Below are positions 11,076 to 22,642 of a stretch of DNA of 64,000 bases, one piece after another. Source of the stretch: Cephalotus follicularis (Eukaryota > Streptophyta > Magnoliopsida > Oxalidales > Cephalotaceae); NCBI GenBank assembly GCA_001972305.1, contig BDDD01005878.1, positions 1-64,000 of the forward strand, read 5' to 3'. Position numbers and translations under genes: made by a program. The notes beneath the pieces are model-generated. The model saw only the letters and a program-made list of their open reading frames with translations. It made no database searches and was not told the DNA's origin. Each line of letters begins with the position of its first letter. Positions within the stretch are counted from its first letter, which is position 1.

Positions 11076-12006
11076 TATACTTGATTTCCTGGTAGCCCAG
11101 GCATTAGCAGAGAAGCTCCTCGCAGGCCTGGCATGGACGCACAGGCATTATCTAGCATGCTTAAGGACATGCATAGAGTACACCGGCAAAGGGGAACTGC
11201 TCGGAGCTTGCCGGTGAGGAGCTCGGGCATTGTCCATCTCCTCTGGCACTTCATCTGCTCGGCACAGCTGTTTGGCACCCCTGGCATTTCTTTCCCGGTT
11301 CTATACCTGGTTCATCACAGTACCCTGGCGTCATGGTTTCATGCCTTGGATGCATTTTTGGCGCTTGATGGCGACGAAGAGAGCTCAGGCATCCACCGGT
11401 ACGGAGCTCGGTGCGTCACCATGTCCAGAGGCATGGCCAGGAGAGCTCATCCTTCATCTCGGCGTCTCTGTAGGTAATGCTAGCAGGCATGACGAGTAGC
11501 AAGGTGCAGGGATGATGTTGCCAGGCACGTAGGCCACTTACCAAATGTACAATGGCGCACTTGTTTCAACAGCGTCCTCAAAACAATTAATCATAATCTA
11601 CTTTCTAATGAAACAATCAACAATAGCAATTGTACACAGGCAATAAACATTAAATTCACACAATAGACAGACAAACAATAACACACAAACATGCTGGTAG
11701 GCACTCGGACATGGAGCAACCTACCCGGGGTAAAGGTAGAAAACGGAGATTGCTTCCTTCCTCTTGAATTCTGGACTTCCTTCCAACAGGGGTCTGCTAC
11801 ACACCTTTAGCTTTGCCAATTTCTCCTTCCTTGCACAAAGCCTTGCTCCCAGGGAATGGTATTTATACTGTCAGAGTGCATGGGACAAGGGGGCTCCATG
11901 GACAGCACCCACTTTGTCTCCTTCTTCCCACTCTCTCTTCTCCCAAATTCTCTTGAACAAAATGTGTAAGATAATGTTCAAAAGTGTGTCTGCAGGCCAC
12001 CACCCA

Positions 12007-12021
12007 CCTTTTATACACGTG
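12007..12021 (-). promoter_or_regulatory. G-box and TATA box of LTR L
   Basis: The minus strand reads CACGTGTATAAAAGG: a CACGTG G-box directly abuts a TATAAAA box. This is a strong plant core promoter layout and fits LTR transcription leftwards. A second TATA-like GTATAAATA is at 11860-11868. Confidence 0.6.
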
Positions 12022-12318
12022 AGAGGAAGGATCTAGAATTTTTGAGACAATTATCAACGGTTCAGGGCCTTCCCCATGCCTTGGGCCAGCCTCCTCCACT
12101 TGGGCCAAATTAGACTTTCCATATACAAGCCCAAAATATCCAATTACTACATTAAATCCATCTCAAGGAGAATAGCACAGTCTCTTTATCCCAAAATCAC
12201 AAATTATATTCCATTAAGGCCCAAATAAATACATCATAAAATTTAGGCCTAGTCCAAAAGGTGGGAAAATCAATACAAAACCCAATAATAATATTTTATA
12301 ATATATAGGGCTCTTACA

Positions 12319-13247
12319 TCTTTTGTACAAGTCTGATATTTTTCAGACCAAGTTGACTAAACTTTTTATCCCTCATAGGGCACTTGTATCAAAGCCCTTA
12401 GCCAACGAGACTTGATCTTTACGAGTTCTTATGTTTTTGCAGATCAAGATTTTAGGTTTGGTCTGACAAGTTCTTATAGATTTGCATACCAAGATCTCGT
12501 TCTGGTATGATATTTTTTAGACCAGGTTGTCTGAGCTTTCTAGCCCCTGTGGGGGGACCTTGTATCAAAGCGCTAAGTCCAACAAACTGGATCGTTGTGA
12601 GTCTTATGTGTTTGTCTCTGAATATACGATGTAGGTCTAGTCTGACAAGTTCTTATGGGTTTGTAGATCATTATTTGCTCCCTTGGGAGTCTTTAAATAA
12701 GCCTGTGTTAAAGCTTTAGTCTGCTCGAGCTTTGCTCGTATTGCTCCCAGGGGAGTCTTGTACTGATTGCTCCCTTAGGAGTCTTCTATGATTGCTCCCT
12801 TAGGAGTCTTCTATGATTGCTCCCTTATGAGTCTTTTATGATTGCTCCCTTAGGAGTCTTTTATTGCCAAAGTGTTGAACGGTGTTCATTGAACATTCTT
12901 GTCTGATTGCTCTCGTGGGAGTCTTCTCTAATGGCTCCCTTAGGAGTTTACTCTAACTGGACACTTTAGTCTGCTGGAGCCTTTAGTCTGTTTGAGACTT
13001 TAGTCTGCTCGAGACTAAGTCTTCTCGAGACCTTCGTCTGGTCAAGATTGGGAGAGCTATGGTCCTGTATCAAGGCCTTGCTTTGATAAGCTTGTATCAA
13101 AGCTTTTATTGAGGGAATTATTTAAGGTTGTTCAGAGGTTTCAACATTGGACCTTCTATCCCTTGCAAACTTGGAACTAACTCTTGAGTCTAAAAGAAAA
13201 ACCATCTTTATTGATATGTATTGAACACTTGTTCATTTTTTCAAACT
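12319..13247 (-). other. 3-prime non-coding region of E with tandem repeats
   Basis: This lies beyond the integrase end. It carries two copies of a block with 'gatattttt(t/c)agacca' and 'cttgtatcaaag' (about 12335-12400 and 12510-12575) and the 25-bp array at 12741-12868. It also has further TCTGCTCGAG-type short repeats (about 12970-13050). Non-coding regions rich in tandem repeats between pol and the 3-prime LTR are characteristic of TAT/Ogre-type elements. No coding part was found. Confidence 0.6.
12741..12868 (-). repeat. 25-bp tandem array in the 3-prime region of E, 5 units
   Basis: The unit TTGCTCCCTTAGGAGTCTT plus a 6-bp tail is repeated five times. Each unit contains a CTCC(C)TTAGGAG inverted repeat. 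Two more diverged units are at about 12905-12950. Confidence 0.9.
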
Positions 13248-13835
13248 TCATTGATAATACTTCCTAAAGTGCTCGGAATTCCAAGCCCTAGGGATCTCTC
13301 TGCCCACCAAAGTTTTAAGTTTGAATGTTCCTGGTTGGAGCACCTTCTTCACCTTGTAGGGTCCCTCCGAATTAGGAGCTAACTTCCCTCTAGTGCCAGT
13401 CGGATCAGCAATCACTGTGTTTGTGAGGATTAAGTCTCCCTCTCTTAGTGGTCTGGGGTTTACTCTTTTGTTATGATAGTGGCTCACCCTTTGTTGGTAG
13501 GCTACTACTCTGATAGTTGCATTATCTTTGAGCTCTTCCACTAAGTCGAGGAGTACCCTTAAGCCTTATTCATTATTAGTTTGATTGAAATGTACAACTC
13601 TAGGAGAATGCACTCCAATCTCAATTGGTATCATGGCTTCTGATCCAAAACAAAGGCTAAATGGTGACTCCCCAGTTGTGGTCCGAGGAGTAACTCTATA
13701 AGCCCACAATACACTGGGGATTTCCTTTGTTCATCTTCCTTTGCTAGCTTCGAGGTGTTTCTTCAACCCTCAAATGATTTCTCTGTTGATGACCTCCGCT
13801 TGACCATTGATTTGCAGGTAGGCTACGGAGGAAAG
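13248..13835 (-). pseudogene. Integrase C-terminal part of E
   Basis: The last segment has NPRPLREGDLIL, GKLAPNSEGPYKVKKV and PRAWNSEHFRKYYQ. These are the integrase C-terminal beta-barrel blocks found at the end of pol in TAT/Athila-type gypsy elements, just before the stop. Integrase joins the cDNA ends to host DNA. The part near 13740-13835 has the NGQAEV block of the catalytic core end. The solo LTR I lies between this segment and the rest of the integrase core. It is a broken fossil. Confidence 0.8.
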
Positions 13836-14670
13836 TGTTCATTGATGTAGAAAGAATGTTTTAAAATTTATAGCCGCAAGTGCACGGATCATGCAGTATC
13901 GGGTCGAACGCAGGGAAACGATAAACTAATTATAAGTTATGCAACCTAGGCGAAGTATTCAAAAAACAAAGATTTAATTATCAAAAACTACTCCTAATTA
14001 TGCAAAATAAATTAAATAATCAAAACAGGCAATGAAGGCGTCGATGATCAAGAACACTGAATTTAAAACACCAAGAAATAAAGTACGCAATTTTAAAACT
14101 AATCAAAACAATGACTAAAAGTGAAGGAAATATATAATTAAAAAGCGGTTTTAGGGTGTAGAAACTCACCATATTTTGTTTTGACCAATTCCATTTAATT
14201 GAACGATCATACCTCGATAACCAGCGGCAGCTAGGTCTATACGGAGTGCGACGGTGATGACAAGACGTATGAGTAGTCATGCCAGGTCGATACGAAGTAC
14301 GGCAACGGCAGCAAGACATATGAGTAGACATGCTAGGTCTATACGAAGTGTGTTCGTTGTGACAAACCGTATGAGTAGACTCCATTGATTTAATTAAGCA
14401 TCATTTATTCACCAACTTTCAAGTTCACCGACAAGATGTTTATGGATTTTAATCAGATAGACAAAGTGTGTGCGAAGGCAGAAAAATTGAAGAACAAATC
14501 AAATATTCAAGGATTTTTATTGATGAAATTGAAACAATAATAATCTAGGCTTTGTTCTTCCCTAAAACCTTGAAGAGTTTAGCTACTAAGCATTGTAATA
14601 AAAACCAAAATCGATAAAGAAGAAAATAGGGTTTCTACCAGCCTCTCCACGATTTTGGCCGGCCTTTATG

Positions 14671-14680
14671 TATTTATACA
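14671..14680 (-). promoter_or_regulatory. TATA box of LTR I
   Basis: TGTATAAATA on the minus strand, about 95 bp downstream of the nearest GTCGAC word. Confidence 0.5.
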
Positions 14681-14769
14681 TGTAAGATTGATTAAAAACG
14701 GAAATAACACAACCCTATCTACAAAAATCCAAAAAAAAAATCCAACTTTCTATTTCTGCTGCAAAAGAA

Positions 14770-15000
14770 GAGGTCGACGCTTTTGCTTGAATACATCGAC
14801 GCGTTTTGGTCCCAAAATCTACAGGTCGAATTTGCACAAAGACATCGATCCTTTTGATGAAAGACATCGATGTCTTTCTCATAGAATTTGAAGGTAGGCT
14901 GCAATCCCAGAAAGGACATCGATCCGCAACAAAAGACATCGATGCGTTCACTAGAAACCCAGAAAAGAGATCGATCCCTATGAAAGACATCGACGCTTTT
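14770..15000 (-). repeat. GTCGAC/ATCGAT word island in LTR I
   Basis: About eight words are seen, including AGGTCGACGCTTTT, ACATCGACGCGTTTT, ACATCGATCCTTTTGATG, ACATCGATGTCTTTC, ACATCGATGCG, AGATCGATCCC and ACATCGACGCTTTTT. The ACATCGAC(G/T)C dialect is the one used by sirevirus B. Confidence 0.85.
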
Positions 15001-15227
15001 TACTCTGTTTCTGCAGAATTTGGCAATTCTTGAATCGTTACACTTTCAAGATCCAATTTGCACAACTTTGGGTAGTATTCATGCACTTTGGCTCTTTTGC
15101 TCTTGTACCTGAAAATCAACATAACACAACCAAAGTAGTTTATTCCAAACACAACCAAAGTAGTTTATTCCAAGCATAAAAATATCACAAATAAACCATT
15201 AAAAACAAAACATTTTTATGCTAAACA

Positions 15228-16081
15228 GCAAGCCTATGTTCGATTCTCCATTCTCTGTAAAAATTATGAAAGGCTTCACAATCAAACTGCTTCCCATTAT
15301 CAAAGACAATTACTCTGGGGATCCCAAATCTGTAGATGATTGATTTGCAGACAAAGATCTCAGCCTTTTTCTCCGTTATTGTGGCCAAGGGCTCTGCTTC
15401 CACCCATTTGGTAAAGTAATCCACTGCCACGATTAGAAACTTTCTTTGCCCTAGTGCCATAGGTAATGGTCCCGCGAAGTCCATTCCCCACTGCGCGAAG
15501 GGCCAAGGGGCAGTGATGGATGTCAGAGGTTTTGATGGTCTTCTGCTTATATTGGCATTCCTCTGACACTTATCAAACTTCCGCACAAAGTTGATAGCGT
15601 ATTGGTGCATGGTAGGCCAGAAATAGCCTTGCCTCAACAATTTATTAGACAAAGTTCTGCCCCCTCGTGTGATTTCCACAAACTCTTTCATCGACCTCCC
15701 TTAGAGCATAGTCAGCCTCCGAGGGAGTTAGACATCTTAATAGAGTAAAAGAGAAAGACCTTTTGTACAAAATCCCTTTTCTTAATTGGTAGCGGTTGGA
15801 CCTACATACCAACTTTCTCTCCTCCTCGGGTCTTCTGGCAAAACACAATCTCTTAGCCAACTAATGAATGGGGTCATCCAATTTGGCTCCTGTTCAATGT
15901 CGATGTCCATCACTTCTGCCTCAGAGATAGCAGGCCTGTTTAGATAGTCTATTAGCACAGTTTGATTTTTCTCTAATTCTCCTGCTGTAGCTAGTTTCGA
16001 CAACAGGTTTGCTCTGACACTTTCTGCTCTGGGAACTTTCAAAATTTGGCAGACTTGGAAAGCAGACTTCAGACTTTGCAC
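15228..16081 (-). pseudogene. Integrase zinc-binding and catalytic core of E
   Basis: The minus strand encodes a linker (about 15860-16081, with WMTPFISWLRD) and an HHCC-type region (GYFWPTMHQYA..KCQRN). The catalytic core follows, with PWPFAQWGMDFAGPLP, VAVDYFTKWVEAEPLATIT, IYRFGIPRVIVFDNGKQF and FCKEW-like residues. The D of GMDFAGPLP and the D of FDNG match the first two acidic residues of the DDE triad. This is the standard TAT-clade integrase. It is a broken fossil. Confidence 0.85.
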
Positions 16082-16089
16082 ATGGGCTT

Positions 16090-16904
16090 AGTATTTAGGC
16101 ATAGTATCTTCTCTAGCTTTATACTCTCCACTGATTAGACCAACCACCAGCTGAGAATCACTAGAGGCTTCTAGTTTTTGAACCTCTAAGTGCTACACTA
16201 TTATCAATCTGGAAATCAACGCTTACCATTCTGCCTCATTTTTTGTTGCTTTGAATCCAAATCTCAGAGCATACTCTAAGGTCCACCCATCTAGACTAGT
16301 CAACACCAATCCTGCTCCACTTTTAGAAAAGCAGGATGACCCATTAACTGACAGCTTCCACACGCCGTTCTCATTTTCAGATGAGTCCTCTTCCATACAC
16401 TCCGTTGTTGTATTGTCTCCCACAAAGTCAACCATGACTCGAGACTTTATTACTGGTCTGGCTTCATACCTCACATCGTATTTGCCCAATTCGACAGACC
16501 ACTTGACTAACCTTCCTGAAGTATCCGGCTTTGCTAACACCTGTCTAAGTGGTTTAGCGGTTAATACTTTGACGGTGTGGGCTTGAAAATACGGCCTGGA
16601 TTTTCTCACCGTAATGATCATAGCATATGCATACTTCTCCACCTCTAGATACCTTCCCTCTACATCGTTCAAGGCCTTGCTTACATAATACATTGGCCTC
16701 TAAATCTTGTCTTTTTCTCTTACTAGCACGCCACTCACTATGCCTTGTGTCGCTGCTAAGTACAAATACAAGTCTTCCCCATTTTTTTGGTTTTAACATC
16801 ATAGGAGGGGAAGCCAAATATTCCTTCAATTCTCCGAAGGCTGCTTGACATTCTTCAGTCCAGAGCCCTTGGGGTCCCTTAATATTTTGAAGAAAAGAAG
16901 ACAT
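16090..16904 (-). pseudogene. RNase H plus second (archaeal-type) RNase H of E
   Basis: The first part has LWTEECQAAFGELKEYLASPP (the RT/RNase H connection) and YYVSKALNDVEGRYLEVEK, typical of gypsy RNase H. The second part has WKLSVNGSSCFSKSGAGLVL and LRFGFKATKNEAEW, which fit the extra RNase H domain acquired by TAT-clade elements. The order RT, RNase H, second RNase H, integrase identifies the clade. The domain would remove the RNA strand during cDNA synthesis. It is a broken fossil. Confidence 0.8.
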
Positions 16905-17611
16905 TTCTCTATTGACTTAGAGACAAATCATCTCACAGCTGCAATCTTGTCGTTTAGCCTCTGCACATCCTCGATAGACTATGGATGCTTCATGCTCTGT
17001 ATAGCAGAGATCTTCTCTAGGTTGGCCTTTATTCCTCTAATGGAGACCATAAACCCGAGAAATTTTCCAGAGGTAACTCCAAAAGTGCACTTGGAAGGAT
17101 TGAGGCGCATCTTGTATTTTCTCAACACCCCAAAAGCCTCCTCCAAATCCTTGATATGCGGACTCCTCGCTGGTATTTTGACAAGTACATCGTAAATATA
17201 GACCTCCATATTTCTCCCGATTTAAGGCTGGAATATTTTATTGACCAACCTTTGGTAGGTCGCTCCAACATTTTTTAAACCGAAAGACATGACTTTATAA
17301 CAATTAATACCCTTGTCTGTGATGAAAGCTGTCTTATTCTCATCTAGTCCATACATAGGAATTTGATTGTAGCCAAAGTAAACATCCAAGAAGCTCAAAT
17401 CCTATAGCCGGAGGTTAAGGTCCACTAACTAATCAATCTTCGGGAGAGTAAAGTGATCTTTTGGGCAAGCCTTGTTGAGATATGTAAAGTCTATAGACAT
17501 CCTCCACATGCCACTTGCCTTCTTGACTAGTATCAGGTTTGCCAGCCAGTCAGAGTAGTGCACTTCCCTTATGAACCCCACTTGTAGAAGCTTATTCACC
17601 TCTACTTCTAT
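16905..17611 (-). pseudogene. Reverse transcriptase of E (larger part)
   Basis: Blocks read on the minus strand are LLQVGFIREVHYSDWLANLI, VKKASGMWRMSIDFTYLNKA, PKDHFTLPKID and, further on, VYIYDVLVK where the catalytic YxDD box sits, then MRLNPSKCTFGV and GKFLGFMVS. This order is that of gypsy RT. The remaining N-terminal part of RT lies at 52804-52985, on the other side of chromovirus D. It is a broken fossil. Confidence 0.85.
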
Positions 17612-20466
17612 TAACCGGACCCGTTCTCGTTCCACCCGGGATAGGAGCCATGCCGGGGAAGGCACACCTGCCAACAACCCTCCAAACCATAAACTACCCG
17701 ACCTGACCAACCCAGATAACGCCAGGGGTCTATTACGCAAGGGACCAACGAGGAAGCCAGTGCTGGGAATGCGTAATACCCCAAGGGATATAAAAGAAAA
17801 GGGCGTAGGACTTAAAGAAAACTACCGAGGAACAAAAACTCACCGTTTCACTTAAGCCCAAGGAAACCCCACTCGTGTTCCACCCACGCTCACCAAAAAC
17901 GCTAAGGTCGGCTACAAGCCCGAGGAACCAAACACTACGTTCCTCACCTCGGTAAAACAACTCTAAGGCACTTGGGCTTCAACACGGACTAGGCATTCGC
18001 GAAACCCATGCACACCCAAAATGCCTGAGGACTCGCCAAAGCCCAGGGACACGCCTAAAGTCTGAGGACTCACCAACGACCAAAAACACACGTGCCAACA
18101 AAGATCCATGCACCCCTCACATCCGAGGACTGCCAACTAACCTAGTGTCCTGACATCTACTTCCCTAGGACCAAGAACATGCCTGGACAATGACCGTGAT
18201 GGTCTGATTTCCTGCCAAGGAAGCCCACCGCGCACCAAGGCCTAACCTAAGGTCGATTCAACGCCCGACCTTTAACCTCAGCAGCAACACTCACCCTTAC
18301 CTCAGCTCAGGAGCTCGGATCTATACCACCTAGAAGCTCAATAATATAACCAAGGATACAAAGCCGAGAAGAAATATTATCCATAACCATAAAAAGAACA
18401 TACACCAATATTCTCAAGAGGAATATACATCAAATGTTTACAAAAACAATTACAAACTACCCAAAAGAATGTCCCCAATGCATGAAGGGGGAAACTAGCC
18501 CAGAAGGCTAGGGGAGGTGCCTGCTCCGTGCTCTACCTAGCAAAAGTCCTTGAATGTGGTTTGACGAGAAGGAAACTTCACTTGCTTCCTCAACTACAAA
18601 ACAACTTGGGAGGGGGTTAGTCCAAGGACTACTGAGAGGGGAAAGATCCTTAGGCGCTAGACGAACACTAGACGCCGAGAACAAAAGACTATGCCCCAAC
18701 TGGGACATCAAATAACCACGGCTCATCACCTGAGGATACTCAACAAGAATCGACAGACTACTTGGAGTATAATTATAGCAAAAGATATATGTACAACATC
18801 AATAATGCTGAAAATAAGAACAAGAGAGACGAAATAAAGCAAGGTGTCCAAACCAAATTTCCCGAGGAACCAACAAAGGATCTTAGACTCCAGGGATCAA
18901 TTGATCAGAGGAATACTGGTACCTGTCATGTTACCCAAACCACCTCGGCCAAATCACTTCGGCCATATCCAATACATCTGCTCATGCCGGATTTCACGGC
19001 AACAATCTCACAGAGTCCACCAACTGGAGATGAAGATCATAGGCTTACATGAGGTGCCCCACCTATCATATACCGGTACAGAGAGCCACATGTCTTGGTC
19101 TTCCATCAGAGGTACCGATGGATCAGTGTCGAACCCAGCCCCTAAGAGACAAGCAGATCATGAACATCGATTGAGGGGCCAGCGAATCACCTCTAAGGCA
19201 CCACCCTCTTCGGCAATCGCGTATAAGAACATCGACTGATAGGTCGGCGAATCACCGCATGAACCAACCATCATCGGGAATCTCATCGTAGAGCATCCTA
19301 GAAGGCCTATTGGGAAGAGGAGCGGATCCTCAGTTGCACTCACACTCACACCCCATCATAGACAATGAGAATGTGCATATCCACGTTGAGGAACCTGAGG
19401 GCAGTCACACTTACAGCGCACCATAGACAATGCAATTGTAGATATGAGTAGGGAATCCACGCTTTCTCGCCCTCACCAAGTCGTGCTCGCTCATCACCAT
19501 TTCCTAGTACCTAGTATCCAGAATCCACAACACATGGTATCACAAGAGTTATGACATATGTATATAACAGGATAAATCAAAGAAAAACACATCCCAAAAC
19601 ATCGAGCACATCAGCTCAGAAATCAATATCAACTTAAACATGTCAAAACCAAAGAAAGGAATAACTCCCAGAAATAAGACACCATGAAAGAGAATATATT
19701 TAGAGGACACAAAATAAGCTTAGGACTCTCGATTGTTCAAGGTAAAAGAAAGGAATGTCCCACTCACCACTTAACTGCACACCTCCACACAGCTCCTATA
19801 GCTCTGGATCCATGCTCGACTCCTCGGCTACAAGAACAGCAACAAACACAGGCTTAGCACAGTCTGTATGAAAACAGAGCGAACATGCATGAAGCCTAGA
19901 TGAATGATCGTCTCCTCGGATAGTCATCCTGACCATCCACATCGCTCAAGAATCCACCACGGATCACCCCACGATCACCATCCTCATATCTCTATCTCCA
20001 CCGCGAACGGGAGGTTTAGCACGCACATTGCCAAACTAAGAGAGGGAAAAAGACAAAGAAAGAAGAGCTCACATCGACGATCTCAAGGTCCAAGATCTTC
20101 AAGCAAAACTCACCTTCGCAAAAGGAAACTTCAAAAGGAAAGAAGAAGAAGCACAGAGAACTCACACACACCTCTCTCAACTAACGCTTCTGTCACAAAC
20201 AACTGATACAACGGGTCCTTGACTGCTTAAACTGCATTGACGCGAAGTGGTTGTGTGCTTGACAAGATGGGACACTGAAATCCCTTACACAACGTGGCAC
20301 ACTCACATGCACACTTCCTCAACGCCAACGCGCCAAAAAAGGAAGAAGCCAAAACAAAACAAAAACCAACCAGCCTAAACCACTAAGGCCCAACTCTTCA
20401 CAAAGAAAATTTTTTCATGGCCCAAAACAACAAGTCCAATGCCCAAAATGGACTTGGGTCGTCATA
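17612..20466 (-). repeat. 3-prime LTR of D
   Basis: About 2.85 kb. The left end TAACCGGACCC borders the TCTAT duplication and the right end is GGGTCGTCATA next to the polypurine tract. It matches 49965-52803 along its whole length, with small differences. The ORFs in it (for example 18844-19239 and 19904-20206) recur only as LTR sequence and are not taken as genes. Confidence 0.9.
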
Positions 20467-20478
20467 TCCTCCCCACCT
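20467..20478 (-). other. Polypurine tract of D
   Basis: AGGTGGGGAGGA on the minus strand directly precedes the 3-prime LTR. This is the expected primer site for plus-strand synthesis. Confidence 0.6.
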
Positions 20479-20685
20479 TAGGAAATTTCATCCTCAGAAT
20501 TTCCCGTTGAAACACAAAAGAGGTCAGGGTAACGACTCCTCATCTCCTCTTCACGCTCCCAAGTAGCTTCCTCTGCTACTTGGTTTCTCCATAGGACCTT
20601 CACCAAAGGGATGGTCTTGCTCCTCAAGACCTGATCCCGAAAATCCAAAATCTTCACTGGTGCTTCTTCATAAGCTAAGGTCAGT
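20479..20685 (-). pseudogene. Chromodomain at the integrase C-terminus of D
   Basis: The reading has LAYEEAPVKILDFRDQVLR, TIPLVKVLWRNQ, EEATWEREEEM and YPDLF. This is the chromodomain-like tail of chromovirus integrases (the VKVLWRN..EEATWE core with its aromatic residues). In living relatives it guides integration to chromatin marked by histone methylation. It is separated from the rest of integrase by the copia LTR G. It is a fossil. Confidence 0.85.
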
Positions 20686-20847
20686 AACTCTGAAAGAATA
20701 AAACTTCGTTTACAGTCATTTAAGGCTGTTGACGATTAAGTCCCAATCCTTGTTTTGATGATAACATATTTGCATCTAACTAAGTTACTTGATGTGCAAG
20801 GAATTACAAGTTGAATATCAAAGTCTAAAACCATCTGCAGAAAAAGA

Positions 20848-21465
20848 AGTCGACTCCTTTCCAATAGCATCGACTCCTTTTGTAACAGAATTAACTGCAA
20901 GGAAAACATCTACCTCCCAGTTATAGCATCGACGTCCGTACCAAAAGAAGTCGACCACTTCCAGAAGACGTCGACTACATTCAAGAAGAAGTCGACTACT
21001 TCAGTAAAAACATCGACGGGATTAGTCATTTTTGGAACAGAAGCTACTGTCTGAAAAATGCACTCAAAGACATCGATCCTCAAAGAAAGACATCGATGTC
21101 CAAGATAAAGACATCGACGCCTTTTTATAGAGATCGACGACATTTTCATCATTCCCAGAAAAAGCATCGACACCAAGTAAAGAGATCGATGCGACATTCA
21201 ACCTGGAGTTTCCCAGAAAAGACATCGACGCCTTTCAGAAAGAAGTCGACGCCTTTTCAAATAGACAACACCCGGGAAAGCTTGAACGGCTAGGTCAACC
21301 ACTTCCAACGGCTACCAAGTAAAAGACATCGACTCCTTTAGAAAAGAAGTCGACGCCTTTTCAAGAGAACAAGAACCGGGAAAGCTGGAACGGCTAGTTT
21401 AACCACCATAACGACTATCAACCAAAAGACATCGACGCCTTTCAGAAAGAAGTCGACGTCTTTGT
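20848..21465 (+). repeat. GTCGAC word island in the U3 of B, dialect ACATCGACGCCTTT / AAGTCGACTCCTTT
   Basis: About 19 words lie in about 620 bp. They alternate between an ATCGA(C/T) form and an AAGTCGAC form: AAGTCGACTCCTTT, GCATCGACTCCTTT, ACGTCGACTAC, ACATCGACGCCTTT, AAGTCGACGCCTTT and others. This is the densest island in the window. Confidence 0.9.
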
Positions 21466-21554
21466 GCCAGCAGAGATAAATTCAACAATTGCAACTCACA
21501 TTCTTTAATCAAAAGCTTCCACAATTTAAGCAACGGCCATAAATCTTTTCTGGC

Positions 21555-21564
21555 TATAAAAGGA
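21555..21564 (+). promoter_or_regulatory. TATA box of LTR B
   Basis: CTATAAAAGG is a near-consensus plant TATA box about 90 bp after the last GTCGAC word. Confidence 0.65.
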
Positions 21565-21892
21565 AGTTTGGAACCTCAGATTATACACTGGAACAACAAC
21601 CAAGAACTACTACAATTCAGATTCAACTACATCAATCACACAATATCAAGAGAAATCCAAATTCAAGCTATCTAGTGTGCAAAAGCTCAAAGTGCCCTAC
21701 ATTGTTCAACAAGCTTCTAAAGCTTCTTTCTTTGAGTGTATCTGAGTGTTTCTTGTTGTGAGCTTTAGTTATTCATATCAACCTACTTAAGAGGTTATTG
21801 TAAACACTTTTCACATTACTTGTAAAAGAGGAGATTCCTCTAAGGCTTTGAGGTCAAAGTCTTGTGATTGAGGTCAATCACGAAGTTGTAAG

Positions 21893-22642
21893 GTGGAGAA
21901 TGCTAAAACAAGTAAGACACCAATGAGTACCTCTACAAAGCTTGACAAAGATGAACAAGGTAAATGTATCGATCAAAAGCTTTATAGAAGTATGATAGGT
22001 TCTTTGTTATATTTAACAGCTAGTAGACCCGACATTTTATTTAGTGTGTGCTTGTGTGCACGTTTTCAATCTAATCCCAAAGAATCTCATTTGTTTGCTG
22101 TAAAAAGAATTTTTAAATATCTTGCATACACACCTACTTTAGGCTTATGGTATTCCCGAGACTCTAGTTTTGATTTACATTCTTACTCGGATGCCGATTT
22201 TGGTGGTTATAAAGTAGACCGCAAGAGTACTAGTGGTTCATGCCAATTCCTAGGAAGTATGCTAGTATCTTGGTTTAGTAAGAAGCAAAATTCAGTTGCT
22301 TTATCCACCACCGAGGCTGAATATATAGCTGATGGTAGTTGTTGTGCGCAAATTCTTTGGCAAAAGCAACAATTAGTTGAATATGGTGTTAATGTTAAGA
22401 ATGTATCAATTAAGTGTGATAATACTAGTAGTATTTGCCTAGCTAAGAACCCCGTACATCACTCTAGGACAAAACACATTGACATTAGATATCATTTCCT
22501 AAGAGAGCATGTAGAATCTGGTGACATTATGTTAGAGTATGTCCCCACCGAAAAACAAGTGGCGGATATCTTCACCAAACCATTAGATGAGAATTCTTTT
22601 TCTAAGTTTAGAAGAGAATTAGGCTTATGTGAACTTGAATGA
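21893..22642 (+). CDS. Copia RT end and RNase H of element B
   Basis: An open frame of about 249 codons covers the end of copia pol. It has SKTPMSTSTKLDKDEQGK, the RT-RNase H linker YRSMIGSLLYLTASRPDI, then RNase H with SDADFGGYK, RKSTSGSCQFLGS, FSKKQNSVALSTTEAEYIA and CDNTSSICLAKNPVHHSRTK, and the ending KQVADIFTKPLDE. The acidic residues of the RNase H site (D of SDAD, E of TEAEY, D of CDNTS) are visible. It is a remnant of a longer polyprotein and carries no start signal of its own, so the first ATG is arbitrary. It is a fossil part of a reduced element. Confidence 0.85.
   Translation: MENAKTSKTPMSTSTKLDKDEQGKCIDQKLYRSMIGSLLYLTASRPDILFSVCLCARFQSNPKESHLFAVKRIFKYLAYTPTLGLWYSRDSSFDLHSYSDADFGGYKVDRKSTSGSCQFLGSMLVSWFSKKQNSVALSTTEAEYIADGSCCAQILWQKQQLVEYGVNVKNVSIKCDNTSSICLAKNPVHHSRTKHIDIRYHFLREHVESGDIMLEYVPTEKQVADIFTKPLDENSFSKFRRELGLCELE

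Larger units (their letters stand above)
9457..12318 (-). mobile_element. L: gypsy-type LTR in the opposite orientation to K
   Basis: On the minus strand the ends read TGTAAGAGCCC (12318) and GGGGTGTCA (9457), the TG..CA form of an LTR. A minus-strand promoter (G-box and TATA, 12007-12021) supports this orientation. Inside are a TGACCCATTC hairpin (9740-9763), a GC-rich stretch (10430-11480) with two degenerate tandem arrays, and no coding domain. Its left end overlaps the right end of K by 5 bp (TGACA). The right flank is the 3-prime region of element E. No target-site duplication was found. It is a fossil. Confidence 0.55.
13836..15227 (-). mobile_element. I: solo LTR inside the integrase of E
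   Basis: The segment starts TGTT (13836) and ends AAACA (15227), with flanking 5-mers GAAAG and GCAAG (one mismatch) as the likely target duplication. It contains no coding part. On the minus strand a GTCGAC/ATCGAT word island (14770-15000) precedes a TATA box (14671-14680). The left end carries the 'gccgcaagtgcacggatc..cgggtcgaacgcaggga' block, which is common near the 3-prime ends of some plant LTRs and is also seen, inverted, in M near 57430-57460. It was probably left by LTR-LTR recombination. Confidence 0.7.
20727..21890 (+). repeat. LTR-derived 5-prime region of B
   Basis: The start TGTTGACGATTAAGTCCCAA is followed by TTTTGATGATAACATATTTG. Next come the word island (20848-21465), the TATA box (21555-21564) and a leader with the 'gtgattgaggtcaatcac' block shared with A. 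Within the island, a unit of about 103 bp (GTCGACGCCTTTTCAA..GGGAAAGCT..GAACGGCTAG) is present twice (about 21247-21452). Confidence 0.7.

Noticed and set aside
10459-11499. A cluster of long ORFs on both strands in the GC-rich part of L
   Set aside because: GC-rich DNA has few stops. The ORFs overlap on both strands, cross the 30-bp tandem array and show no protein motif.
18844-20206. ORFs in the 3-prime LTR of D (131, 96 and 100 codons)
   Set aside because: The same stretch occurs in the other LTR (50815-52236) with differences that do not favour a conserved protein.
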